A stretch of DNA of 64,000 bases from Paramyrothecium sp. XJ0827 (taxonomy: Eukaryota; Ascomycota; Sordariomycetes; Hypocreales; Stachybotryaceae), in NCBI GenBank assembly GCA_020881915.1, contig JAJFPB010000012.1, forward strand, positions 124,001 to 188,000, read 5' to 3'. The translations under genes were made by a program, and so were the position numbers. The first letter of the stretch is position 1. Each line of letters opens with the position of its first letter. The notes beneath the pieces are model-generated. The model saw nothing but the letters and a program-made list of their open reading frames with translations. It did not search any database and was not told where the DNA came from. Of the stretch, positions 43,528 through 54,017 are shown piece after piece.

Positions 43528-45229
43528 TCAGACAATGCTTTTGTCCCCTAAGGCAGCCTTCAGCCCTGTGTAGTCACGAATTCTTTCAAAGACTCTCCAG
43601 GCACATTCTTTCTGCTCCAACGTAGTTCCACATGATTCCGCCTTGATAATCTTAATAGGCCAGAGTAACAGATATCCGCCGATGGCACGGCAACGAGGCG
43701 GTCCGTTCGTTTTGTCGTAAAGCCGACCCATATGATCGACGTCGCCGAAGGACTGAGGAACTGTTGCGAGGATATCTTGGGCTAAGCGCTGTACTGTTGA
43801 TGTGCACTCGTAAACCGTCCCGTGTAGTGTTAGCTGTTCGAAATCATCTAGACCAGGAGTCTCAAGAGTAGCATTGGCGCAATGCAGGAGCTGTTGTAGG
43901 AATATGATGCGTGCTGCCCTGTGGTAATTCCATTCGTAGGCCATCCACACATCTGAGTGTAACTGGACTCTGTCCGTAATGTGTCGTGCGACTGGCTCTA
44001 AGTCTGGTCGTTCTAAAACAGCCAAGTCCATGAAGGACCATTGTGACGTCTGCCGCCAGCTCACTGCCTCTTGATCCAAGGTATGCAGCTCCAAGATCAT
44101 GTCCACAACAGTAGATGATGGTAGGCCGCTTGCATTAACAAGCTCTAGCAGCTCTCGTGCTCGCTTGCACTTCACGCCGATATTGTAGGTGTTTGTCTCG
44201 AGACGCACAAATGGTTCGCTATTGTTGAGCTTGCTGAACCAGTCTGGTGTCTCTACAATTTGTTCCATGTTAAATGCCAACTGCTGCTTTTGCTGCAGGA
44301 TGTTAGCGGATTCGCACTGAAAGAGTGTTGTCTCACAATTCGATGATGAGCTACTCGAAAGAGGCTCCATCCTCGCGAGCTGTAGACAAGGTCGTTGCCA
44401 CGCAAGCGGAGAATTTGTGCCATTCCTTGGGCATGCGACCCTTTTCGAACATTGTCCGGTGCATACAGCGTCTGGCATGTTAAAAGAAACGTCCAAGGGG
44501 TTGAGAGCTCAGCCTAACCTCAAAAATATCCAGAACAACCACAGTCATCAAGTCGTAATCGTCTGGCACCTTACCCGACAATGCGAGCGACTCACTCAAA
44601 GCCTTGAGCGCCAGACCGTAGTATTGCAACACTTGTCCTGCAATCTTGTGATCACCGTGATCCTTCGATACATCCGCCAACGCTGCCGCTTGGACAGCCC
44701 AACGCAATGCAGATCTACCCTCAATATTGACCTCTTTGAACATGGACGGCAAATGTTCCAGGAAGCCAGGAGAGGAAGACTGGTTGCAAGGGTACAAGAC
44801 GTATCTATCCATAAATTGATCAATGGCCTGTTCCTCAGCCGGTTTTGATCGCATTGGCGGTTCTTTCAGCCAAGGAAGAGGGTTGCTCAGCTCAAGTCCA
44901 GAGGTATCATCAGTGGTTAGCACATCACTTGGGCCCGGGTCTGTCACCGAAAGTAAACGCTGAGACGTCGAACTTGCATCCACCGACCTGCCCCGCTTCC
45001 GCCCCGAGGACTTGGAGGAATGGTATGAGTTTGGGGGAGAGGGAACATGTGCAGTACGCAACTGCCCAATCACTTTGTCAGTTTCGTCGCGGAAGATGAT
45101 GGACGCATCATCGCGGTACCCCTCGCAGACTTCATTGCGGTGCAAGCAGCGCCTACAAACTGGCCGTCCCTCGTCGCAACGAACACGACGCTGCCGACAG
45201 CGTAAGCACCCGCGGCTCAGGCGGCCCAT
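43528..45229 (-). CDS. Zn2Cys6 fungal transcription factor (536 aa, three exons)
   Basis: Exons 45229-44519, 44471-44337 and 44292-43528 join in phase. The zinc cluster is C8-x2-C11-x6-C18-x6-C25-x2-C28-x6-C35 (GCLRCRQRRVRC, VCRRCLHRNEVC). I start at MGRLSRGCLRCR (45229); an upstream Met at 45313 would add 28 residues that are unlike the family. The second splice restores HAQGMAQILRLRG and the third SLFRVAHHRI | QKQQLAFN, both typical of the fungal-specific regulatory region (Fungal_trans_2 type). Both introns are under 50 nt, with clear ends (GTTAGG...GCCAG and GTGAGA...CTGCAG with a GCTAAC branch). It is a nuclear regulator, probably of neighbouring genes; the cupin lies tail-to-tail only 94 bp away, and a membrane-protein gene is divergent upstream. 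Confidence 0.88.
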
Positions 45230-45761
45230 CTGTGTAGGTTTCGAGCTCGATGCACAATGGATGGCTGTTGGCCAATGAGGCGGCCTTGAGGTGAATGGTA
45301 CGACAAGTTTCAACTCTCATGCGTTGGCGAGAACCCATCTCACCTTTGGTTTTTCATTTCGCTCGGGAGAAATGGGAGGAGGGAGCGGGGGTTATGTGCG
45401 CCACAGCGCCCGCCGGAGCTAAGCGGATTGATTTGGTCTCTCTTTTGATTGGCTGTTTTAGCATTAGAAAGGTCTAACCTCCGTGCATTCGAGAACTAAC
45501 AGACCAACAGAGGGGAATGGACTGTGCTACATATACCCAACATGTACACGCAGGGATGCACATGTCATCTCAAGGTAAGAACAGCTGATGGGCAAAGCGG
45601 GGTCTCACGCTACAGGACGGAGACGTTGTTGCGGATCTGTTGTAACATCTGTCAGACGTCTTGCTGAACAAATCTGGCATGCTTTTACCAACGAATGCCC
45701 ACCTTCGTCTGTCAAGCCTCGTATCGTCCTGCTTCAATTAGTCTCGGTGCTCACCGTACAA
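45230..45761. other. Divergent promoter region, Zn2Cys6 gene and membrane-protein gene
   Basis: A 530-bp spacer between divergent starts. The plus-strand frame begins at 45588 but has no sensible N-terminus before the Met at 45762. No clear motif stands out. Confidence 0.45.
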
Positions 45762-46852
45762 ATGGATTTTGGACAACGGCGACTTTCTCGCATAATAGCG
45801 GCGGTGCCTTTTCTGTTCTTATCATACTCTTGTTTAGTGGCCCTTGACATCGAGAAGCTGGTAGCCCATCAGCAACCATTCTTGAGCACAGGCCGCGTCA
45901 CCTGGGATGATGGCTCCTTGAAGCTCCTGTCGCGCTTTCATCCCGCTCCTATGACATTCTTAGATGAGGTATGGCGCGGCACGACAGTAACATTCTCGCC
46001 ATCTACGCTCGGCTATGATGACAACGGTTGGTGGCAAATGTTCACCTTCTTGAATGATCTTGGACCTCTCATAGCCATTTGGATCATTCAGTCATGTCGA
46101 GTCGGAAACGCCATGACCACTGCTTATATGTACGTCATAGCATAAACCAGTCCATGGCGTCGGCTGATCCTTAGTACAGTCCGACTGTCTTCACAATGGC
46201 ATCATAGCTTATGGGCATTGGACCTATTGCACCATTGTACTATTTCCTTTCCCTCAGCTTCGGCCCTAGAGTCATGGATCTTGTCCAATCCGCCAGCCGA
46301 CGCCAGATTAATCTCGAATACCTCACGTTTCTTCTCCCACTCATTTTACTTCTGCACACATCTGGGGTCTTCGCGATGTATCTGTCCGAAGATGTCGAAA
46401 CACGCCACTATTGGACGTGGGCATGGCAGATGACGCCTCTTTGGTTAAGCATCGGCAACCATGTTCTGGTCAGTCTAGCACCAACCAGATTGCTAGCAAC
46501 AGTCTCGCCAATGATTACATTGTTGATTTTGAGTTTTATATCGGTGGGCACGTGGGGTTATATGCTCTGCTACTGCTCCCATTCACTTCTCACAGTTTTT
46601 GTGCCAACCACCACCCCACAGGTGGAAATCGTTGCCCACACCCGACTGGCTCTGCAGAATGACGAGGTCTATGCCTTTGCGAGTTCGTTCTTGTGGATAA
46701 TATACTCGGTTGTCGAACTTTGGAGTTTTGGATTGGTAACTATCATTGACTGGGTGTTCATCATGCTTGTGCCAGCCATCGTTGTAAGTACTGGACCTGG
46801 CTTCGCATTTGCTGTGAGTTGGCTTTGGCGGGAACGGAAGATACGCTCCTAG
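45762..46852 (+). CDS. Polytopic membrane protein of unknown function
   Basis: The frame starting MDFGQRRLSRIIAAVPFLFL at 45762 runs through a helix, then a loop conserved in a fungal membrane-protein family (GRVTWDDGS, FLDEVWRGTTVTFSPSTLGY), and another helix near 46090. An intron from about 46130 to 46207 (GTACGT ... ATCATAG) connects to MGIGPIAPLYYFLSLSFGP and at least five more helices (LTFLLPLILLLHTSGVFAM, MITLLILSFISVGTWG, EVYAFASSFLWIIYSVVEL, VFIMLVPAIVVSTG). With the consensus donor the phase is off by one; a weaker donor four bases on would fix it, or one base is missing. The total is about 335-340 aa with 7-8 helices. The family is unknown to me in function; some members sit near metabolic clusters. 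Confidence 0.7.
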
Positions 46853-47110
46853 CATGTGAAGGCTATCCTAGATTGCGGGGTCCGCGGCCATCCCAGTGGA
46901 AAGGCTGGGTCAGAATGCAGAATAAGCAAATTGTGTGGCGCACCTGCATAATCTTGAAATTAAATGCTACCCCAGCTTTCAGCCGCATCGTGCCCCTGAG
47001 CGCAGCCTTATCGCTAAATCTAGAGGAGTCGAATTCCTCTTAAGTGTGGACGGCGCATACTTCGGAATACCATCCAAGCCTTAGACAACGAACAGTAGTC
47101 CCATCACACG

Positions 47111-49478
47111 ATGCCTCGAAAGGACAGCAAACTTTCAGTATCCTCAGAAATTTCTTCTGAGGTAACCCCGGGTGACAGGTTGAGCCCACTGGCCGTCGTT
47201 GTGTCGTCCGAAGAAACAGGAGCTCGGAAGAAGCCACCAAAAATCAGCTGGTCCCTGTTTCTTCTCATCATAGGCTCATTCATCACGTTACTGGGAGCCA
47301 TCGCGTTTCTTACGTGGTTATGGTGCATGCCGAATGATCAAGCATGGCGTCGACTCATGCTTAGCCCATATGCCACCCAGAGCATCACAATCACCGCTCT
47401 CTTGGTTCGAACGGCTACTGGAGTTCTCGCTGGCATAGCAACATCCATGATTGCGTCGATCGCCATTGAGAAGCATGGTGTTCCACTAGATTCCATCGCC
47501 CAAGTCTCCGTGATAAGATACATCAACAGTGGGCCAACATCAACCTTTAGTCTCCTGTTACGCCACGAATTTGGACCCTTGGTACAAATCAGCACTGCAG
47601 CACTTTTGCTTACCACAATAGCCTCACAGTTTGCGTCTACGTTGCTCGTCACAGACCTCCGGCTTACTTCATTGGATACATATCCCGTCGAAGTTCCGAA
47701 CGCCTATACCTTCCTGAATACAAGCACAGACACGAATGTGCCCTCGGGCATATTCGAATCGGAATTCTGGGCGGATAGTGACATGAGCCCCTACTGGTTC
47801 CGCAAGCCTGTAACTTCGGAAATATTCGCCGAATATCGCGAGACTCCCCAAAACACTGAATACATCGACGATACCGGCATCTCTGCCAGAGCTTTTATTC
47901 CGCTAGCGTCGCAAACGCAGCGTGAGACGCTACATTCCTTCAGGGGTATGTCTCGGGTTATCGATGCTCGAGTGGTGTGTGCAAGGCCCGAAATACTTGA
48001 GATATACTTTTGCAACGCCAAGAAAGGAGGGGAGCCTGGGGTTTGTGGTAATCTCACAATCCCCCACCTGCCGACTTTTATAACCCCGTTCCAAGGACCC
48101 ATGGACACGTCATTGATTGATGAAACAGGCCAATTGAGACTTGATTTCAGTTGTCCGCTGATCGACTTTGAAGGGAAACCCGAGTACGCCTGGGCACTAT
48201 GCAAATTCGAATGGCCGATATGGAATTTTGAATCAAATTTTAGCATTCCCTACAATGGCAGTCTCCCAGGTGCGCACTCAGCCGAGGGTTATTTGGTTTG
48301 GGACCCTGGGAATATCAATGACCAAATGCTGGAGGCTGGTATCAATTTTCGCCATGATGATATGGAATCAGCCTTCTTGATTGGGGATGCGTATCGATGG
48401 AGGTTTTTGAACTCCACGAATTCCAAAGGCCCGTGGCTTGAGCAATGGAGCCAGGCCCTTAACTACAGTCGGTTTTTCAAAGACAAGCCTGGGTTCAAAG
48501 AACCGCCAGACGTGCATCTGCGAATGAGAATGTCTTTTTGTTTTGACAGATTTAGGTGAGTGCGTCAGCTTTTTGTTCCTTGAATCAACAGCGGCCAACA
48601 TGTTCTTCTGCAACAATAGTGACCTGGACTCAAACATTGAGTTCCTGAATATTACGGCCTTGAGCAAGCGGCCAATGGAAGAGCCGACGTATGCATGGAA
48701 GCAAGACACACAGTCATATAATGTTACTGAGGTTCGAAAGCAGCTCAATGCTATCCAAGAAGAGGTGCATGCAAACTCGGACCGACAGGTTCTCACAATC
48801 GCTGCGTCTGATTTCTATGCAGCGATGGCCGCGGCACGGACAAAAAACCCAGAAGGCTCGAGGACTCGTTGGCTTGCGGAACGCATCAGCGTCGATAGAA
48901 CTATCGCCTTCTGCCCTGGCTGTGCTGGGGCCTGGGGGTCAGTTCAATATGCTAGTCTTGCCATGTCAAATCTCTTCTCTGAAACCATCGAAGAAACGCG
49001 CTCTCCTGCGCTGGCAGTGCAAGCAGTCAAAACAGCCATCGCGCGAATGATTTACTACGACAACGTTAATACGTTTACAGCAAATGGCAACGCAACTATA
49101 TCTCGGTTCGAACAGGTTCTAGTTCCTCGAGCGTTTCGTGGTTACTGGGCCGTGCTCTCGATCATAATTGCGCAGATGGTGTTGTTCATCTACCTAGCTT
49201 ACAATTTCCACGGGACCAAGCTTAGTCTTATCCAGAATGCATGGCATACGATTGCTCAAGTTTCCGGAAGCCCGGATTTGATGGAGATCCTTCAAACCTC
49301 CAGATTCCACACCGACAAGTCTGTGAAAAATCACATTCGGTCATCTCGTACGGAAAGTTTGACCACATCCTTCGATGCAAACAAAGGGCTAGAAAAAATG
49401 AGTTTTGTCATTGGGGAGGATGGCTGCATCCGGGCTCAACCTACAAAAAGATTTACACGTAGTCTTACGCGAAGATAA
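47111..49478 (+). CDS. Large fungal membrane protein with extracellular domain
   Basis: Exon 1 (47111-48555) starts MPRKDSKLSVSSEISS and has three to four helices (WSLFLLIIGSFITLLGAIAFL, SITITALLVRTATGVLAGIA, LVQISTAALLLTTIASQFA), followed by a long Cys-containing, N-glycosylated ectodomain (FCNAKKGGEPGVCGNLT, FSIPYNGSLPGAH, LNSTNSKG). The frame then changes near 48550. A 64-nt intron (48556-48619, GTGAGT ... AACAATAG) joins it in phase to DLDSNIEFLNITALS. Exon 2 (48620-49478) carries the rest of the ectodomain, a final helix (GYWAVLSIIIAQMVLFIYLAYNF) and a cytosolic tail. The result is about 767 aa. The pattern matches a family of uncharacterised fungal plasma-membrane proteins. It follows the previous membrane-protein gene on the same strand with 258 bp between. 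Confidence 0.75.
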
Positions 49479-50233
49479 GAATACCCAGGCATTGAAAATA
49501 AAAGGTTTATTGCTGTTACCATATTAAGGGAGATTACTTGTAGTACCTTTCTTTACCTAAGGTTTTAGGTATTTGATCTTGCCACTAAAACATTTGTTCA
49601 CCATCTACAGAGGAGCATTTCAAAAGTTATTGCCCACCCCCAGGTGCATATTCTGCTTAGTAATAAAAAGATACTTAGCGCTACTTTGATGATTTTTAAG
49701 TCCCCTAGAAAAGTAATAGCATATAGCAAGGGTCGTAGTCTATAGCTTTTTTATAGGGCCTTACTTTAGTGAGGCATACCACTAAGCTCACTAAAGTAAT
49801 AGCAATATCTCTAACCCTAGCTTTGTGTATATAAGTACTAAGCTAACCTCTTTCTAACCCTGGACCTGGGGGTGGGCAATAACTTTTGAAATGCTCCTCT
49901 GTACTATGTTCGGGCATTTTGTTTTATCCCCGATACCCCAAAATGGGCGTTTTTTTTAATTCCTGCGGGGTAGTGTCTCTACTACATAAGCCGACCCCCC
50001 AGTGTATCCTCAGATAATTAGATGGCGTGCTAGTAGGATGCATTAAACACTGCTGTCTTGGCTAATGGTTGCAACCCAGGTTCACAAAGCAGGAGGCTAT
50101 GACCCCTCAGTCTCCAGCCAGATCTAGCGTATTACTATACGGCATGATTCTCCATTAAACCCACTACCAAACCCTCCATCAGCTCATATCCTCAAAAACG
50201 ACATTCACGACGGAACGTTGACCAATAGCCATT
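49479..50233. other. Intergenic region carrying a MITE
   Basis: Apart from the MITE at 49608-49901, no feature is supported. An AT-rich tract precedes the GMC oxidoreductase start at 50234. Confidence 0.55.
49608..49901. mobile_element. MITE, Tc1/mariner-like, 294 bp
   Basis: The left end 49608-49645 (CAGAGGAGCATTTC...CCCCAGGT) and the right end 49864-49901 are perfect 38-bp inverted copies. Both are flanked by TA (49606-49607 and 49902-49903), the target-site duplication made by Tc1/mariner transposases. The 218-bp interior is AT-rich, has no coding capacity, and holds a smaller hairpin (TTACTTTAGTGAG ... CTCACTAAAGTAA, about 49772-49798). It lacks a transposase and would need one in trans. 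Perfect repeats suggest recent movement. The host spacer lies between a membrane-protein gene and the GMC oxidoreductase. Confidence 0.88.
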
Positions 50234-51947
50234 ATGTGGCCATTCGCTCCGACCTTCCCTACGAAGACGTTGCGTGAATTGGAGCACCTTGAATTTGACT
50301 ACATAGTTGTCGGTGGAGGCACTGGTGGTTGTGCTGTTGAATCACGCCTGAGCCAAGACAGAAAAGCAAGTGTGCTGATTATTGAAAAGGGAGATCTGTA
50401 TGATACTTGGTCGTCACGAGTACCCTTGACCTCCTGCACTTTTGATGCCATCCCGGGTATGTCGATCCGCCAGTCTACTAAGAACGAGGCATGCAATGAT
50501 AAAGACATTCTTCTTCACCATTTTGAAGGGCTTGGAGGCTGCTCGAGGATCAACGGTTTACTGTACACCAGAGGAGCACCCGCCATGTATGATCAATGGG
50601 CTTCAGAAACCGGGTTTCAAGAATGGGGATGGGAAAATGTTGAGCCATTCTTTCGCAGAATAGAAGGTCGACAAGATGGTGCTGGATCCTTCAAACAACT
50701 CGGCATGAGTCTACGTTTGAGCTTTACAAGAGTATGGAAAAATGCGCCTCGGAGCTTGGGTTGACTGTTGAGGCTAGCAGCAACAGATATGGTGCATCAG
50801 CTACGGGTTATTTCCACCTTGACCATACCATCGACACAAAAGGGCTTAGGAATTCGGCTCTACCAGCCTATATTCCCGAAGATTTGGTACGTGAGCGGCA
50901 GGATTATCTTATGATTTGTATCAACACAGCTGTAACGGAGCTGTGCCTGGATGAGGCTCAAGGTCGAGTGCATGGAGTATACGCCAAGGGCACCGACGGC
51001 GCTAAGGCATTCATAAATGCTCGACGGGAAGTCATACTTTGCGGGGGAGCAATATGTACGCCCCAACTCTTGCAATTGAGTGGCATTGGGCCAGCTCCGT
51101 TGTTGGAGGAGCTGGATATTCCGCTAAGAAGGGAATTGCCAGCGGGAAAGCACCTCTTCGATCATCATGGTGTACCCCTCTTCCTCGAGCTTCTCCCGGC
51201 CAGACCTACCATCATCTGCAAACGAATAAGCTTGCAGCAATAATGCACGCCATCCGGTACTTATTCTGCCGAACAGGATGGTTAAATAGTGCGTCAACGA
51301 ACTCAGCTATCTTCTTGAATACATCACAGCTGGACGATCACAACAGAATCAAGGCTACGGATAGAGAACCATCAGAAACCCCCAATATCGAAGTCATGAT
51401 CATTCCCGCTAGCACAACTCCTGGCCAGTATGTGGGAAAGTCTCTGGCCTCACTCTACACCTGCCTTTTGCAGCCAAAGTCGGAGGGCTCTGTTGAGATA
51501 ACAACCAAGGATCCGGATGTAGACCCAAATGTTCATCTAGGTATTCTGTGCGAACCCGAGGACTTCAAAACATTGAGAGAAGGAATGCGATTCTCCCTGG
51601 AACTAGCGAAAGGTTTCATGGGCGGTACCGACCTTGGCCATAAGTCAAAAATATTCCTAGCACCCACTACGAGCACCAGCTTCGAGGCCTCAGACCAAGA
51701 GCTTGACGAATTTATAAAGACTCATGTGCAGTCAGTTCTGCATTTGGGATGCTCGTGCAGTATGGGAAACAATGAAGAAGATTCCGTTGTGGATAGGGAA
51801 CTTAGAGTGCACGGCTTCAGCAACCTCCGAATCGCCGACGCCAGCGTTTTCCCGCAAATACCAACCGCTCACACGATGGGTCCTGTGTACATGATTGCAG
51901 AGCGATGTGCTGATTTTATCAAGAACGCTTGGATAGATGCCGACTGA
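50234..51947 (+). CDS. GMC oxidoreductase (FAD-dependent), with two frameshifts
   Basis: A flavoprotein of the glucose-methanol-choline family. The N-terminal FAD motif YIVVGGGTGGCAVESRL begins about 20 residues in. It is followed by IIEKGD (ribose-binding Glu) and the GMC signature GGCSRINGLLYTRGAP. Near 50718 the frame must move (SLR | FELYKSMEKCASELGL), needing one base near CGTTTG. A second one-base gap lies near 51190 (LFLEL | SPGQTYHHLQ). The second signature is GAICTPQLLQLSGIGP. The C-terminal active-site region is VLHLGCSCSMG (catalytic His) and IPTAHTMGPVYMIAE (second His). The total of about 570 aa is the usual length and no signal peptide is seen. It could oxidise an alcohol intermediate of the local oxidative gene set. 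It is either a pseudogene or affected by sequence errors. Confidence 0.82.
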
Positions 51948-52127
51948 ATAAGGAATGCACTACCGGTGCTCATTCGTGAGCCTTATATTGAAACGGATAT
52001 GTTGGTGGAAAGTCTACTTTTAGCTTCAGCTCGAGATATGATCACTGGTGATATTTTACTTCCTATTCCCGTCGATTTATACTCAAGACACTTGATACAG
52101 TGGTTCCGTTGCTTATGAGGCCAAGAT

Positions 52128-53156
52128 TCAGGTTACAACGTGCAACGACTGAGGCTTTATCTCGCTCACAATCTCCATCAATTCGTTAAACACCCTCTTC
52201 TGCATCTTACTCCCGTCTTCAGACAGGACAAATCTGCTAGGCAGGCTGAGCTCGCAGTGTTCAAGATACTGGCCATGAGTTTCGGGACCTGCCAAGCCAG
52301 CTGCCACGAGGCATCGTGAACCCATTTCGCTCGAGCGTGCGATCGTTGGTACCATTACTGCCATAAGCCATGACTCTGGGAATCTTGCTTCACGGAAAAG
52401 TTGTGAATTGCACAGGCCTGGATCTACCATGTTCACAACGACAGGGACATGTCCATCAGTTCCAACCAAGCGTGACGCAAGTTCCCTCATCGCAAATACA
52501 ATCAAGAGCTTGCTGTATGCATATCGAAGGTTCATGAATCCTGGGGTTCCAAAGCTCTGGAATACTCCCTCCGTATCCGGCACCCGCAGAGACACCCACT
52601 TGTGAGCATTCGAAGCATTAATTACCAGTCTTGGGGCTTCTCCGGTCGCCAAAGAAGTTCGTTCCAAAGCAGGAAGTAGTAGTAGTGCCATTAAGAACGT
52701 GGAAATGACATTGGTGATGATATGACGTTCGTACCCTCCCTTTTTCTCAAACTTAGTTGACTGCAGGCCAGCATTCTCAATCACAACATCAAGCCTTTTC
52801 AGAGCAGAAGCTCGTTCACAAAATGCTTTCACACTATCGAAAGAGCACAAATCGACTTGCCAAACTTCGATTGTTGCGGTCGTCCCTCTTTCTGAAGTTT
52901 CAATATCTTCTTTTGCCTTCTTTCCCTTTTCGACATCTCTGCAGCCTAGGATGACTGTAGCAGCACCTAGTCGCACAAAGTGACGGGCTGCTTCCAAACC
53001 AAGACCAACGTTGGCACCAGTGACTAGGATTGTTTTCTTTGCACAGTCGCCAGCAGGCATTTCCAGGGGAAGCAGTTGCAGCTGAAGAGACTTGAAAGGA
53101 TTATTCCTGGGAATTGTTAGCTGGCTGCTATGAGATCTTTCGAAATATACGCACAT
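52128..53156 (-). CDS. Short-chain dehydrogenase with a start codon split by an intron (326 aa)
   Basis: An SDR of the retinol-dehydrogenase-like type. The core exon (53106-52128) carries ILVTGANVGLG (TGxxxGxG), DLCSFDS, ENAG in place of NNAG, a catalytic-type Ser (INASNAHKW), YAYSK (YxxxK), and a C-terminal NMVDPGLCNSQL. Upstream, an intron at 53154-53107 (GTGCGT ... branch AGCTAAC ... CCCAG) joins AT at 53155-53156 to G at 53106, creating ATG directly before NNPFKSLQ, which resembles the family's usual short N-terminus. The alternative is a start at 53222, adding 22 residues of unlikely sequence through the same intron. Reading straight through the intron would also stay open. Located between the GMC oxidoreductase (tail-to-tail) and a divergent P450. 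Confidence 0.85.
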   Translation of the reverse strand: MCVYFERSHSSQLTIPRNNPFKSLQLQLLPLEMPAGDCAKKTILVTGANVGLGLEAARHFVRLGAATVILGCRDVEKGKKAKEDIETSERGTTATIEVWQVDLCSFDSVKAFCERASALKRLDVVIENAGLQSTKFEKKGGYERHIITNVISTFLMALLLLPALERTSLATGEAPRLVINASNAHKWVSLRVPDTEGVFQSFGTPGFMNLRYAYSKLLIVFAMRELASRLVGTDGHVPVVVNMVDPGLCNSQLFREARFPESWLMAVMVPTIARSSEMGSRCLVAAGLAGPETHGQYLEHCELSLPSRFVLSEDGSKMQKRVFNELMEIVSEIKPQSLHVVT

Positions 53157-54017
53157 ATTGATAGATGTTAAGCAAGTAAGATGATGCCTCAGACGGACAC
53201 ACTCTGGGGCTTCCCGATGCAAGGGTTACGGATGCATCACAATCCTACGTAAAGGCCTCACAGACCCAAATGTGCATTTGAGCAAGCGAATCGTGCCCGA
53301 AAATCCTTTCCATCTGCGTCTTCGGGCAGGACTTGATGGTCCGGTAGGAACACGATGCATGAATCACATTTACGTAGCATCTCAAGGTTGTTTTCTTCAC
53401 AATCAAAGCGTAGCATTGATGCAAAACTGCAAAAAGTACCTCCACACTGCTCCCTCGGCGGTGATTGTTGCTCCAAACGGCAACAGATGCGAGACAGGCT
53501 GTTAGGGGAAACTACCTCCGCCAGAATGTAACAACAAAGTGGCCGTGCCAAGAATGTGACAGCACATTGGTGTACATCGAGATACAAGAAAGGAGTCGTG
53601 GTGTTAGGAGCCTTTTTCGGCTCGTGTAACCACCCCTCGTTTACATGGCGCACAGAAACCAGGTTAGTGATTGGCCAGCTTGCGTGCAGCTTACTCGGCG
53701 CTTACACCGGGAAATTATTTCTCAGGTGTCGATCCGTCCGAGGCTATTGCGAGGACCCGGTCGGTGCCGTAATGTTTTGACTCGCACACTGTGGGCATTG
53801 GAAATGGATCTGACCTGCTGTACTACGGGGACCTGCAATGTTGCTGATGCATGTGGCAAGAGATTAGATATCGCAGAGAACGACGCCCGATTGTAGTGAC
53901 CAGCCTAATTATGTGATTATGGTGCACTCGCCTACTGCGCTGGCAAAGGTCGAATGATCCCTATGCCCACCACAACTCTGTCGGCGGATGGCATCGCTTT
54001 GCTTACAGACCACCGAA
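53157..54017. other. Divergent promoter region, SDR and P450
   Basis: An 861-bp spacer between divergent starts, probably containing both promoters. Frames at 53258-53653 (minus) and 53645-53896 (plus) have no recognisable content. Confidence 0.5.
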
